From an uncultured Saprospiraceae bacterium (lineage in GTDB: Bacteria; Bacteroidota; Bacteroidia; Chitinophagales; Saprospiraceae), in NCBI GenBank assembly GCA_938015805.1, contig CALLXF010000039.1:1-43512 (forward strand): DNA of 43,512 nt, in the 5' to 3' direction. The notes below the pieces were generated by a model, which was not told where the DNA came from, ran no database searches, and saw only the letters and a list, made by a program, of their open reading frames with translations. A program made the position numbers and the translations under genes. This document shows positions 32,208-41,737 of this stretch, in pieces (positions within the stretch are counted from its first letter, which is position 1; the number at the start of each line of letters is the position of its first letter).

Positions 32208-35200
32208 ATGAAAACATATAACAAATCTAAACTTGCAGCTTTTTTACTGCTATTCTCGATCATTCTAATTTCTAACTCTAGTAACCCCCCAAATGGTCGT
32301 ACTGGTGCTCCTGGAGATAGTACTTGTGCCAGTTGTCATTCTGGAACAAATTCTTCTTTAGACGGAGAAATGAGTTTTGATGGGTTACCAGCCACAATCG
32401 ATGCTAACACTACATACACCATAACAGTAACTGTGGATAATCCTAATGGTAATGGAGTTAGAGGTGGATTCCAATGGGTTTCTCTAGATGAGAGTAATAA
32501 TGATGCAGGAACAATGGATAACGAGGGAAACAATTCCAAAGTGACTCTTGCAGGAGGGCGTACCTATCATGAGCACCAGCCAGCACAAAACTTTAACGGA
32601 AGTAATGAGTCTAGTTATACAGTAGAATGGACAGCCCCTTCCGGACCAGATGGCGAGGAAATAAAGTTCTGGGGAGCTGGCGTAATTGGTAATGGAAGCG
32701 GAAGCTCTGGAGATCGAGTTGTATTTAATACTGTAACAGGAATACTATCAGCAAGTAGCACCCCGCCTACAGCAACGATCATTAGCCAAAATGATGTCAG
32801 TTGTAATGGTCTAGATGATGGATCAGCTACCGTCCAAGCGATGGGTGGAGCTCCTGGATATTCTTATCTATGGAATGATTCTCAAGGTCAGACAACAGCT
32901 ACTGCATCAAATTTAGAAGCAGGTGATTATACGGTCACTGTTACAGATACTAATAACGAGACGGCAACTGCAATGGTCACGATAAGTGAACCAACAGAAA
33001 TAGATATTACGGTAGTCCTCAATACTCCAGAAATGTGTGGAAACATGGATGGCTATTTAGAGGTTTCAGGATCTGGTGGAGCTGGAAATTATTCTTATGA
33101 TTGGTCCAATAACGGTACGGGAAATTTCCAATCTAATCTTGATTCAGGCACATATACAGTAACCGTTACTGATGATAATAATTGTACAGCTAGCATGATG
33201 CTTACTGTGACAATCGATAACGGTACAGCTGGGGCTATACCGACTATTATCATCAATCCAAGTTGTGCGGGATCCGCTAATGGGTACATAGAAGTAATGG
33301 GTACCAATGGCGTAGCACCCTATACATTTTTATGGAATACAGGAGCTACGGGCCCGATAGTAAATAGTTTAACAGCAGGTGTTTACGCAGTAACAGCAAC
33401 AGATGCAAATAACTGTATGGGTATCAATGTGTTTACCTTAGTAGATCCGGCGGGTTTTACAATTAGTACCGATTCTACAGATGTTGTTTGTGCTGGAGAC
33501 AATAATGGAGTGGCATCAGTATCAGTTGCGGGTGGTTCAGGTATGTTTACCTATTTATGGTCTAATGGTGCAGCTACTGATACCATCACAAATTTATCAG
33601 GCGGAACTTACTTTATAACTGTAACAGATGAAAATGACTGTGAAAGAATAGATTCCATTATCGTAAACGAACCGAATATGCTAATGGCTAATTTAAGTGC
33701 CACAGAGGAAACAGCCGGTATGATGAACGGATCCGCAACTGCAAATCCATCTGGAGGAACGCCAGGATATTCGGTCGCATGGAGTAATGGAGCTATGGGA
33801 CTGATGATAGATAATTTATCTTCCGGAATGTATATAGCAACCGTGACTGACACGTTAGGTTGTACACTTATTGATAGTATAAATGTAAGTTCGTCTGATT
33901 GTGGTCTTTCCGCGACCTTTGACGCTATTGATATTAGTTGTTTTGGAGATAGTAATGGAAGTATAGATTTAACCAGTTCTAATGGCTCAGGTACTGTGAG
34001 TTATAATTGGTCTAATGGTGCTATGACAGAAGATATAAGTGGTTTGTCATCTGGAATTTATTCAGTAACCATTAGTGATGATTTAATGTGTCAGGTAATG
34101 ATCGACTCTATAGAAATTATACAGCCGGATTCTTTTTCTATATCACCTAATATCATCATACAACCAGGATGTCAAGGCCAAAACTTTGGAACCATTTCTA
34201 CTATAAATACTGGTGGTACAGCACCCTACTCTTACTCATGGGCGATAGGATTTACTACGGATACGATAAACGTACTCAGTGGATTTTATCCAGTTACAGT
34301 GACCGACGCAAATAATTGTACTGCCTCTACCCTGATAAATTTAAATGGAGATGATAATAATCCTCCTAATATAGTAGTAGGAGATTTTACACTTTATTTG
34401 GATAACACTGGACTAACTTCTACTATCGACTCTACTCTATTTGATCTAGGTAGCTCAGATGATTGTGATCTAGGACCTTATCTTTTTGATACGACAGCAT
34501 TAGATTGCTCATTCCTAGGAATGTCAGAATTCCCTATTGCTCTTGAGGATATTAATGGAAATATTGCTTACGATACAGTAACTGTAACTGTAATCGATAC
34601 TTTTCCACCAGATCTGTTCTGCTTAGATGATGTAACTATTACAGAATGTGATGGCTGGACTTTCGATATGCCTCTAAGTTTTGATAACTGTGCAGCTAGT
34701 GTTACACAGACTAGCGGACCCGTTATGGGCGATATATTAGTATTAGGTAATAATGTATTTACATACGAATCAGTAGATAGCTCTGGAAATAAATCAGAGT
34801 GCTCTTTTACCGTTACTGTAGAAAGTGCTTTTACGGTGACTCCGGTTCCTCAAGACGTAAGCTGCTTTAATTTTGCTGATGGATCAGTCACTTTCCAGAC
34901 AACTGGTGGAAATGCTCCTTATAATTTTATCATAGGCGGCGTGACTAATCCTAATCAATTAGAAGCAGGTAATTATTTCGTAACCGTTACTGATAATTCA
35001 GGTTGCATTGTTCAAGATTCTTTTGTGATTAATGAACCTCCAGTCCTGTTTATTTCTGATGCAAATATTACTAATTCTACTAACTCTAATTCGATGGACG
35101 GAGCTATCGATATAACTGTAGATGGAGGTACTGGAAGTTATACATTTGAATGGTTCCTAAATGGAATGGCTATATCTAATGATGAAGATCCTTCAGGACT

Positions 35201-35546
35201 TGCTCCAGGTATATATACATGTGTCGTAACTGATCAAAACGATTGTGTCTACACATCACTAGATTACACCGTAGAAGCTACTACTTCCGCAAACGAAGTA
35301 GCCATCTTAAGTGATCTAAGAGTATTTCCTAATCCTGCTTCGGAAGAATTAAATATAAATTTAGAATCCTCAGTATTTACAATACAACGCATAAACGTTG
35401 TATCTATTGATGGAAAAACAGTTCTTACCCAAAACATAAGTTCTAATAACAATAGAATGGATATCTCTAACATACAGTCTGGAGTGTACTTACTTCAGAT
35501 GATCCTAAAAGATGATATCGTCTATAAAAAGGTGATTATAGAATAA
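32208..35546 (+). CDS. Large SprB-repeat T9SS cargo with CxxCH N-terminal domain
   Basis: A 1112-residue extracellular protein. After a signal peptide (about 1-25) comes a choice-of-anchor V/Reelin-like domain (about 28-185) carrying TCASCHSG near residue 42, a c-type-haem-like CxxCH. Seven SprB-type repeats of ~75 residues follow (about 189-714), each with a xxCxGxxNG start, a YxWSNGA middle and an LxxGxYxVTVTDxxNC end. Then comes an HYR-like beta-sandwich pair (about 715-873), two more repeats (874-1024) and a T9SS type A sorting domain (VFPNPASEELNINL). SprB repeats are known from Flavobacterium gliding adhesins, so surface adhesion is likely. No gliding genes are nearby. A terminator follows. 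Haem attachment is inference from one motif. Confidence 0.88.
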   Translation: MKTYNKSKLAAFLLLFSIILISNSSNPPNGRTGAPGDSTCASCHSGTNSSLDGEMSFDGLPATIDANTTYTITVTVDNPNGNGVRGGFQWVSLDESNNDAGTMDNEGNNSKVTLAGGRTYHEHQPAQNFNGSNESSYTVEWTAPSGPDGEEIKFWGAGVIGNGSGSSGDRVVFNTVTGILSASSTPPTATIISQNDVSCNGLDDGSATVQAMGGAPGYSYLWNDSQGQTTATASNLEAGDYTVTVTDTNNETATAMVTISEPTEIDITVVLNTPEMCGNMDGYLEVSGSGGAGNYSYDWSNNGTGNFQSNLDSGTYTVTVTDDNNCTASMMLTVTIDNGTAGAIPTIIINPSCAGSANGYIEVMGTNGVAPYTFLWNTGATGPIVNSLTAGVYAVTATDANNCMGINVFTLVDPAGFTISTDSTDVVCAGDNNGVASVSVAGGSGMFTYLWSNGAATDTITNLSGGTYFITVTDENDCERIDSIIVNEPNMLMANLSATEETAGMMNGSATANPSGGTPGYSVAWSNGAMGLMIDNLSSGMYIATVTDTLGCTLIDSINVSSSDCGLSATFDAIDISCFGDSNGSIDLTSSNGSGTVSYNWSNGAMTEDISGLSSGIYSVTISDDLMCQVMIDSIEIIQPDSFSISPNIIIQPGCQGQNFGTISTINTGGTAPYSYSWAIGFTTDTINVLSGFYPVTVTDANNCTASTLINLNGDDNNPPNIVVGDFTLYLDNTGLTSTIDSTLFDLGSSDDCDLGPYLFDTTALDCSFLGMSEFPIALEDINGNIAYDTVTVTVIDTFPPDLFCLDDVTITECDGWTFDMPLSFDNCAASVTQTSGPVMGDILVLGNNVFTYESVDSSGNKSECSFTVTVESAFTVTPVPQDVSCFNFADGSVTFQTTGGNAPYNFIIGGVTNPNQLEAGNYFVTVTDNSGCIVQDSFVINEPPVLFISDANITNSTNSNSMDGAIDITVDGGTGSYTFEWFLNGMAISNDEDPSGLAPGIYTCVVTDQNDCVYTSLDYTVEATTSANEVAILSDLRVFPNPASEELNINLESSVFTIQRINVVSIDGKTVLTQNISSNNNRMDISNIQSGVYLLQMILKDDIVYKKVIIE
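32772..34349 (+). repeat. Seven tandem SprB-type repeats within the adhesin-like gene
   Basis: Seven degenerate units of about 75 codons encode Ig-like SprB repeats sharing Cys-GlyAspxxGly, TrpSerAsnGly, GlyxTyr and ValThrValThrAsp. The units differ at the DNA level, so they are old duplications, not a recent expansion. One unit (the fifth) lacks the first cysteine. Confidence 0.75.
34827..35279 (+). repeat. Two further SprB-type repeats
   Basis: Units eight and nine, separated from the first seven by an HYR-like segment. Unit eight keeps DVSCFNFADGS and NYFVTVTDNSGC; unit nine lacks the first cysteine. Confidence 0.65.
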
Positions 35547-35562
35547 CCTTAAAAGCAAAGAA

Positions 35563-35598
35563 AAAAAGAGGAGTGTTATTCAATGCTCCTCTTTTTTT
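35563..35598 (+). terminator. Rho-independent terminator after the SprB-repeat gene
   Basis: AAAAAGAGGAG pairs with CTCCTCTTTTT around an ~11-base loop and runs into eight T residues. Confidence 0.85.
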
Positions 35599-35635
35599 TA
35601 ACAAGTCCTTAAAACATTTACAGCATACTTTACTT

Positions 35636-35643
35636 TAGCTTTG
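35636..35643 (+). promoter_or_regulatory. -7 element of the DUF1573 gene
   Basis: TAGCTTTG matches TAnnTTTG exactly, 35 bases before the ATG at 35678. Confidence 0.5.
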
Positions 35644-35677
35644 TCGTCATAATTGTATAGCGATCTAAAAAACATCT

Positions 35678-36061
35678 ATGCGTACTTTATCCTTTGTATT
35701 ATTCTTATTTACTTCTCAGCTTTGCATGGGCCAGTCATCAGGTTTCATGGAATTTGAAACCAGAGAAATAGACCTCGGTACGATCACAAAAGGAGAAGTA
35801 ATAGATACGGCATTTGTATTTACAAATATCAGTTCGGAAGATCTAAAAATAGATATCGTCGATGCATGTGAGTGCACTACATTAGACTGGACTAGAACGA
35901 CTATAAAACCTGGTGAAAAAGGAAAAATATCCATCAGCTTTGACAGTGCAAAAAAAGACATTGTAGAAACCATCAGTGTAGATATTACGCTATGGAATAA
36001 CGATCCTAAAACAGGTGGACCTGTAATGGATGGAGTGAGTTACACCTATGATTTTAGGTGA
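35678..36061 (+). CDS. DUF1573 exported protein
   Basis: A 127-residue protein with a signal peptide (about 1-18, CMGQ). The rest is a single DUF1573 Ig-like domain: FETREIDLGTITKGEVIDTAFVFTN, then DACECTTLDWTRTTIKPGEKGKISISFDS. Such domains are common in Bacteroidota periplasmic or surface proteins of unknown function. It stands alone between its own promoter and the convergent lepA gene. Confidence 0.88.
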   Translation: MRTLSFVLFLFTSQLCMGQSSGFMEFETREIDLGTITKGEVIDTAFVFTNISSEDLKIDIVDACECTTLDWTRTTIKPGEKGKISISFDSAKKDIVETISVDITLWNNDPKTGGPVMDGVSYTYDFR

Positions 36062-36161
36062 TTTTCTTAAAATCTAAGAATAAACATGCCCAATAGAGAA
36101 TGGATTTATAAACTATAAAGACCTTACTATTAAATGTATGAGTTTAATTACCAAAGTGATC

Positions 36162-37955
36162 TTAGTCTAATTTAAGAACATCTAGGAAAGCTTTCTGAGG
36201 TATCTCTACATTACCGATCTGACGCATCTTTTTCTTTCCTTTTTTCTGCTTCTCTAGTAATTTTCTCTTTCTACTTATATCACCACCATAACATTTAGCA
36301 GTTACATCTTTACGTAATGCTGAGATAGTTTCTCTTGCAATGATTTTTGCTCCGATAGACGCTTGTATTGCGATCAGGAATTGCTGTCTAGGTAATAACT
36401 CCTTAAGCTTTTTACAGATCTTTCTTCCTAAAGCTTCTGCCTTAGTCTTATGTACTAGTGATGATAAGGCATCCACCGCATCACCATTAAGCATAATATC
36501 TAATTTTACTAAGTCTGATTCTCGATAGTCCGTAATGGAATAATCAAAAGAAGCATATCCTCTAGATATCGATTTTAGTTGATCATAAAAATCAAATACA
36601 ATCTCCGCAAGAGGCATTTCAAAAGTAAGCTCTACCCTTTCCTGAGTAAGATAGGTTTGCTTAGTGAGCGTTCCTCGCTTATCTAAACACAGGGTCATTA
36701 TGGATCCGATATAGTCTGGTTTAGATATGATCTGAGCTCGTATATATGGTTCTTCTACTTTACTTAATGTATTGATATCAGGAAGATCAGATGGCGTATT
36801 TATCAAAAGTTTCTCTCCCTTGGCTGTATAAGCAAAGTAAGAAACATTAGGCACGGTAGTAATCACTTCCTGATCGTACTCTCTGGATAAACGTTCTTGG
36901 ATAATCTCTAAATGTAACATTCCTAAAAATCCACATCTAAACCCAAAACCCAATGCCGCAGATGTCTCCGGCTCATATACGAGTGAAGCATCATTTAATT
37001 GTAGCTTTTCTATACTGTCACGTAGCTCCTCGTAGTATTCATTTTCTATGGGAAATATTCCTGCAAATACCATTGGTTTTACCTCTTCAAAACCTTGAAT
37101 CGCAGTTTCACACGGATTTGCAACAGAGGTAATGGTATCTCCTACTTTTATTTCTTTTGATTCTTTTATGCCCGTTATGATATAGCCGACATCTCCAGTG
37201 GACAACTTTTTCTTAGGGACCTGCTCTATTTGCAATACACCGATCTCATCAGCGTTGTACTCCATTCCAGTATTTACAAATCTTACTTTTTCGCCTTTAT
37301 GTAGTTCTCCATTTAGAATTCTAAAATAAGCTATAACTCCTCTAAAGGAATTAAATACTGAATCAAAAATCAATGCTTGTAATCCAGCTTGAGGGCTACC
37401 ACTCGGAGGAGGGATATTTTTAACTATGGATTCTAAAATATCCTCTATCCCAATACCCGTTTTTCCAGAAGCGAGGACTATATCATCTACATCACACCCG
37501 ATCAAATCTATAATCTGATCAGACACTTCTTCGATCATGGCACTCTCCATATCGACTTTGTTTAAGACAGGTATGATTTCCAAATCATGCTCTATAGCGA
37601 GATAAAGATTAGAAATAGTCTGAGCTTGAATTCCTTGAGAAGCATCCACTATTAGCAAAGCACCCTCACAAGCCGCGATGGATCTAGATACCTCGTAAGA
37701 AAAATCAACATGTCCCGGTGTATCGATAAGATTAAAAGTATAAGTGATGCCATCAGATTTTCTTTTATAGTAAAGCTGTATCGCATGACTCTTTATTGTT
37801 ATTCCTCGTTCTCGTTCGATATCCATATCGTCTAGAGCTTGGTCTTGCATCTTCCGTTCTGATATCGTCTGAGTATACTCTAATAGCCTATCTGACAAGG
37901 TACTTTTCCCGTGGTCAATATGAGCAATTACACAAAAATTTCTGATCAATTCCAT
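36162..37955 (-). CDS. lepA: Elongation factor 4 (LepA)
   Basis: A ribosome-binding translational GTPase (597 residues) that can back-translocate or assist ribosome biogenesis. G motifs: AHIDHGKST (14-22), DTPGHVDF near 81, NKVD near 135. The LepA-specific C-terminus is intact ([22 protein letters not shown] and [22 protein letters not shown]). I start at the ATG at 37955; a GTG two codons upstream is possible. The -7 element lies only about 8 bases upstream, so the message may be nearly leaderless. Confidence 0.96.
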   Translation of the reverse strand: MELIRNFCVIAHIDHGKSTLSDRLLEYTQTISERKMQDQALDDMDIERERGITIKSHAIQLYYKRKSDGITYTFNLIDTPGHVDFSYEVSRSIAACEGALLIVDASQGIQAQTISNLYLAIEHDLEIIPVLNKVDMESAMIEEVSDQIIDLIGCDVDDIVLASGKTGIGIEDILESIVKNIPPPSGSPQAGLQALIFDSVFNSFRGVIAYFRILNGELHKGEKVRFVNTGMEYNADEIGVLQIEQVPKKKLSTGDVGYIITGIKESKEIKVGDTITSVANPCETAIQGFEEVKPMVFAGIFPIENEYYEELRDSIEKLQLNDASLVYEPETSAALGFGFRCGFLGMLHLEIIQERLSREYDQEVITTVPNVSYFAYTAKGEKLLINTPSDLPDINTLSKVEEPYIRAQIISKPDYIGSIMTLCLDKRGTLTKQTYLTQERVELTFEMPLAEIVFDFYDQLKSISRGYASFDYSITDYRESDLVKLDIMLNGDAVDALSSLVHKTKAEALGRKICKKLKELLPRQQFLIAIQASIGAKIIARETISALRKDVTAKCYGGDISRKRKLLEKQKKGKKKMRQIGNVEIPQKAFLDVLKLD

Positions 37956-37962
37956 AAGCACA

Positions 37963-37970
37963 CAAAGGTA
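37963..37970 (-). promoter_or_regulatory. -7 element of lepA
   Basis: TACCTTTG on the minus strand, an exact TAnnTTTG match. A start about 5 bases downstream falls at or next to the lepA ATG. Confidence 0.5.
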
Positions 37971-38055
37971 ACCCTATTTCATATTCTGCATTGCAGTAAA
38001 TGCTTATAAATTTATCAATATCTTATACCTTTAGGAGGAATAGAAAATAAAACAA

Positions 38056-39159
38056 ATGATTAAGCATATCATAACCGTTCTTTTTATAGGTATTTATTCA
38101 TTGGCTTTAAGCCAATATTCTTTTACCCCTCAGAAGGAAATACAATGTACTCCCATAAAAAGTCAGGATCGTACCGGAACTTGCTGGAGTTTTGCAACCT
38201 CCTCATTTCTTGAGAGTGAGATAATAAAGAAAACGGGTTCGCAAATAGATATCTCGGAAATGTTTATAGTTAGGAACATTTATCTCGACAAAGCAAGGAA
38301 TTATGTACTTAGACAAGGTAAAGCTAATTTTAGCCAAGGAAGCCTTTCTCATGATCTAATCAGAATAATGGCTAAAGATGGTATCGTTCCGGAAACTGCA
38401 TTTACAGGTAAATACCCAAATGAGAAAAAGCATAATCATAGCGAATTAGAAGCTGGACTTAAAGGTTTCTTAGATGGAGTGATCAGTCAGAAAAAAATAA
38501 GCCCTAAATGGCCAAAAGCAGTAAATGCAGTACTGGAAGTATATCTAGGAAAAGCACCTGAAAAATTTACCTATGATGGAAAATCACATACACCTCTAAG
38601 TTTTGCAAAACATATAGACTTATCTCCTGATAACTATATCAGCCTATCATCATTTACCCACCATCCTTTTTACAGCAAATTTATTTTAGAGATCCCTGAC
38701 AACTATTCTAATGGATCCTATTATAATGTTCCTTTAGACGAATTACTAACTACTATAAATAATGCTATTGATAACGGATACAGTATAGCCTGGGACGGAG
38801 ATGTAAGCGAAAAAAGTTTCTCTGCAAAGGAAGGAATTGCTATTCTGCCTACTGATGATAGTAGAAAAGATCTTTTTGCTGCTCCTGGATCAGAAATCAA
38901 AGTAAATCAAGAAAACAGACAATTAGCTTTCGAATCTTTTGAAACAACAGACGATCATCTGATGCATATCGTCGGTACCGCCAAGGACCAAAAAGGAAAT
39001 AAATATTACATCATAAAAAATTCATGGGGAGAAATAAGTCCGTATAAAGGATACTTGTACATGTCAGAAGCCTATCTAAAAATGAAGACTGTAGGTATCA
39101 TGATTAACAAAGATGCAATCCCTAAAACTACATCTAATAAGTTATTTGTAAATCGCTAG
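38056..39159 (+). CDS. Exported C1-family (papain-like) cysteine peptidase
   Basis: A 367-residue exported protein with a signal peptide (about 1-20, LALSQ). The papain fold residues are Q37 and C43 in SQDRTGTCWSFATSS, H304 in DDHLMHIVG and N322 in IIKNSWGE, with the ~260 residues between them typical of C1B (bleomycin hydrolase/aminopeptidase C) members, not C1A. A SPDNYISLSSFTHHPFY block also fits C1B. Usually C1B enzymes are cytoplasmic; here the signal peptide predicts export. The putative -7 element TACCTTTA (38026-38033) is one mismatch off, and an AGGAGG lies 23 bases before the ATG. Confidence 0.87.
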   Translation: MIKHIITVLFIGIYSLALSQYSFTPQKEIQCTPIKSQDRTGTCWSFATSSFLESEIIKKTGSQIDISEMFIVRNIYLDKARNYVLRQGKANFSQGSLSHDLIRIMAKDGIVPETAFTGKYPNEKKHNHSELEAGLKGFLDGVISQKKISPKWPKAVNAVLEVYLGKAPEKFTYDGKSHTPLSFAKHIDLSPDNYISLSSFTHHPFYSKFILEIPDNYSNGSYYNVPLDELLTTINNAIDNGYSIAWDGDVSEKSFSAKEGIAILPTDDSRKDLFAAPGSEIKVNQENRQLAFESFETTDDHLMHIVGTAKDQKGNKYYIIKNSWGEISPYKGYLYMSEAYLKMKTVGIMINKDAIPKTTSNKLFVNR

Positions 39160-39209
39160 GCAGCAGATAGTAAATCGAGGCGTTTAACCTAAGCATAAAA
39201 GGGTTTATA

Positions 39210-39998
39210 GTGAATAAAGCGGTTTTGTATTTTTTTATATTCGTGATTCATATGTTATGTTTTTGCTCATGTGTATCAGAGCCAGAGGAGGTAACTTTCT
39301 TTAATCCGGATCAAGAATTTATAATAGACTTAAATCAGAAATTATCACCAGATGGTCCTCACTTAGTATTTGAAATTTACAGCGTAGATCGTTTTAACTG
39401 TTTAAATGCACACATTAATTCTGATCTCCATTTATCAGAGAACTCGATCGATTTGAACATTGAAAATTTTGAAATTCCCGAAAACTGCTCTGTTATTACA
39501 AATGCAGATGGAGGGATTATTAATACAGAAGTAGCTACTGGAAACACTTCTATATTTCTAGAGTCATTTATTTACAATATGACGGTCAGTGCTGATGATC
39601 TGTTCCATAACACTGGATTTCTCTATGCCCAAAATAATAAATACAGTCTAGAACTAAATACTAATGATGGTATTACCATAGGAAGGAGTTCGATATATAA
39701 AATACCGGATAATCACGCGTGGGGATGGATAAATACCCAAGGTACTTCTGTTGATATTTTAGATGGTCTTTCTCCTTTTGTACATAAAAGCTCTTCTTTG
39801 AATCCAGGAGACTATGGATTGTTTACAATCAATGGAAATGATCATCTTAGTATTATCGATACTCCTCAGAATCTAGAAACTACTTTTATTTATGAAGTAG
39901 ATAACGAAGATGGACTTAGAGATTATGTGCAGTATATCAAAGAAAACTACAGTGATCTAGAACTAGAGATAACGCTATCCAATGGAGATCAATTCTAA
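39210..39998 (+). CDS. Unknown lipoprotein
   Basis: A 262-residue protein with a lipoprotein signal ending in the lipobox CFCSC near residue 21, starting at GTG. The mature part is acidic and beta-rich, with no motif I recognise. It may be a surface-exposed lipoprotein. It lies 50 bases downstream of the C1 peptidase gene with no clear terminator between, so cotranscription is possible. The function is unknown. Confidence 0.6.
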   Translation: MNKAVLYFFIFVIHMLCFCSCVSEPEEVTFFNPDQEFIIDLNQKLSPDGPHLVFEIYSVDRFNCLNAHINSDLHLSENSIDLNIENFEIPENCSVITNADGGIINTEVATGNTSIFLESFIYNMTVSADDLFHNTGFLYAQNNKYSLELNTNDGITIGRSSIYKIPDNHAWGWINTQGTSVDILDGLSPFVHKSSSLNPGDYGLFTINGNDHLSIIDTPQNLETTFIYEVDNEDGLRDYVQYIKENYSDLELEITLSNGDQF

Positions 39999-40061
39999 AT
40001 CTGCTCTTACGATATTTATTAACTAATTAGTTTCTTATCTTTTGGGTTTAAATCTATTCCG

Positions 40062-41084
40062 ATGATAAATCTTATCAGTGACACAGTCACCAAGCCTACC
40101 GCAGAGATGCTCGCTTACATGTTAGAAGCCGTGGTAGGTGATGATGTTTTCCAGGATGATCCCAGCGTCATACGTCTCGAGTCTAAACTCGCTACGATGT
40201 TTAAAAAGGAAGCGGGGTTATTTTGTCCATCTGGAACCATGACTAATCAGATCGCTATAAAAGTACATACACAGCCATTAGACGAAATGATTTGTGATCA
40301 TTACTCTCATGTATACCAATATGAGACTGCTGGTTATAGCTTTAATTCTGGAATCGGCATAAATCTGATCCATGGCACAAATGGTAAAATCACAGCTCCA
40401 CAATTAGAACAAGCCATAAAACCCGTACATGACTGGCTTCCGATTTCTAAAATAGTCGTACTTGAAAACTCTTGCAACAAAGGAGGTGGATCATATTATA
40501 CTTTAGATGAAATAGAACCAATATCAGAGCTTTGTAAAAATAAAAATCTAAGACTGCATTTAGATGGAGCCCGGCTATTTAATGTACTCGTAGAAACAGA
40601 AGAAACTACGGAGGAAATTGGAAATTTATTTGACTCTATATCTATTTGTCTTTCTAAAGGACTAGGAGCTCCGGTAGGATCCGTCTTACTCGGCTCTAAA
40701 GAATTTATCACACAAGCGAGAAGATTTAGAAAAGTAATGGGAGGAGGAATGAGACAAGCAGGATACCTTGCAGCGGCCGGAACTTATGCTCTAGATCATC
40801 ATATCTCTCGCCTCAAGGAAGATAATTTAAATGCAGCTAAACTAGGATCGGTCCTGTCTCAGATGCCCTTTGTGGATTCCGTAAGGCCTGTAAAAACTAA
40901 CATCGTCATTTTTGATTTGGTAGACGGAATCACTGCACAAAATTTAATCGATGAACTTAAGAAAGTAAATATTCTAGCTGCTCCGTTTGGGCCATCGACA
41001 GTTAGATTTGTTACACATATGGATGTGACTACGGAGATGATAAATCAGGTCATAAAAGAATTACGAAATATACCATTGGCGTAA
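40062..41084 (+). CDS. ltaE: Low-specificity L-threonine aldolase
   Basis: A pyridoxal-phosphate enzyme cleaving L-threonine (and allo-threonine) to glycine and acetaldehyde. It shows LISDTVTKPT (4-13), VGDDVFQDDPSV (25-36), the PLP region CPSGTMTNQIA (55-65), LHLDGARLFN (D168) and PLP-lysine K199 in SICLSKGLGAPVGS. VMGGGMRQAG is the substrate loop. The 340 residues are normal. A palindrome with a GTAA loop (TTGGC-GTAA-GCCAA) overlaps the stop codon, followed by a terminator-like hairpin. Confidence 0.93.
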   Translation: MINLISDTVTKPTAEMLAYMLEAVVGDDVFQDDPSVIRLESKLATMFKKEAGLFCPSGTMTNQIAIKVHTQPLDEMICDHYSHVYQYETAGYSFNSGIGINLIHGTNGKITAPQLEQAIKPVHDWLPISKIVVLENSCNKGGGSYYTLDEIEPISELCKNKNLRLHLDGARLFNVLVETEETTEEIGNLFDSISICLSKGLGAPVGSVLLGSKEFITQARRFRKVMGGGMRQAGYLAAAGTYALDHHISRLKEDNLNAAKLGSVLSQMPFVDSVRPVKTNIVIFDLVDGITAQNLIDELKKVNILAAPFGPSTVRFVTHMDVTTEMINQVIKELRNIPLA

Positions 41085-41093
41085 GCCAAATAG

Positions 41094-41111
41094 AAAAAAT
41101 CGTGATTTTTT
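41094..41111 (+). terminator. A/T hairpin after threonine aldolase, between convergent genes
   Basis: AAAAAAT pairs with ATTTTTT around CGTG. Symmetric, so it could act in both directions; in the minus direction the T-run ends the bifunctional nuclease gene. Weak because the stem has only A-T pairs. Confidence 0.45.
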
Positions 41112-41119
41112 ATAATAAT

Positions 41120-41701
41120 CTAAGAGGTACGCTTATTAATCTCGTCCCTAATTTTTGCAGCTTTTTCATAGTCCTCATCATGCAATACTTCTTCTAGCAT
41201 TTTCTCTAATGCCTTTAGGGAATAGTTTTCTAGCTTATTTTTAGAAGAGCCAGTCTTGACTTCTGATTTCATTAATTTATCGTTTTCAGAATCATCAAGG
41301 ACAACACCTGCAGCCTCCATTATAAACTGAAAAGTAAATATCGGACATCCAAAACGAACAGCCATCGCAATAGCATCAGATGTTCTGGAATCGATTTTTA
41401 TTTCTTTACCGTCTTGCTCACAAACCAGCTGAGCGTAAAAAATACCATCAAGTAAATTATTAATTACAATTTCCTTTAAGATAATATTAAACGTATCGAG
41501 AGCATTCTTAAAAAGGTCATGCGTAAGCGGTCGATTAGGGCTCATGTTTTCCATAGCCACCGCAATCGCCTGTGCCTCAAAACCTCCGATCACGATAGGA
41601 AGTCTACGATCTCCTCCGATCTCTCCGAGTACTACAGCATAATTATGCGATTGAGTCACACTATGCGAGAGGGCTACGATATCAAGCTCTATTTTTTTCA
41701 T
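41120..41701 (-). CDS. Bifunctional nuclease (BFN/DUF151) domain with C-terminal UVR motif
   Basis: A 193-residue protein. Residues ~1-130 are a DUF151/bifunctional nuclease domain: LGEIGGDRRLPIVIGGFEAQAIAVAME, PLTHDLFKN, DSRTSDAIAMAVRFGCPIF. The C-terminal 35 residues form a UVR coiled motif (LEKMLEEVLHDEDYEKAAKIRDEI) as found in UvrB/UvrC. The pairing is common in Bacteroidota. Plant BFN homologues have nuclease activity; in bacteria the role is not established. Cytoplasmic; -7 element TATATTTG lies 37 bases upstream. Confidence 0.88.
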   Translation of the reverse strand: MKKIELDIVALSHSVTQSHNYAVVLGEIGGDRRLPIVIGGFEAQAIAVAMENMSPNRPLTHDLFKNALDTFNIILKEIVINNLLDGIFYAQLVCEQDGKEIKIDSRTSDAIAMAVRFGCPIFTFQFIMEAAGVVLDDSENDKLMKSEVKTGSSKNKLENYSLKALEKMLEEVLHDEDYEKAAKIRDEINKRTS

Positions 41702-41714
41702 CTAAGGCAATGCT

Positions 41715-41722
41715 TACTTTTG
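41715..41722 (+). promoter_or_regulatory. -7 element for the small TPR gene
   Basis: TACTTTTG matches TAnnTTTG exactly on the plus strand, about 95 bases before the ATG at 41818. It lies upstream of, and overlaps the leader of, the divergent bifunctional nuclease transcript. Confidence 0.4.
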
Positions 41723-41737
41723 TCTAGTAAAGTGGTG

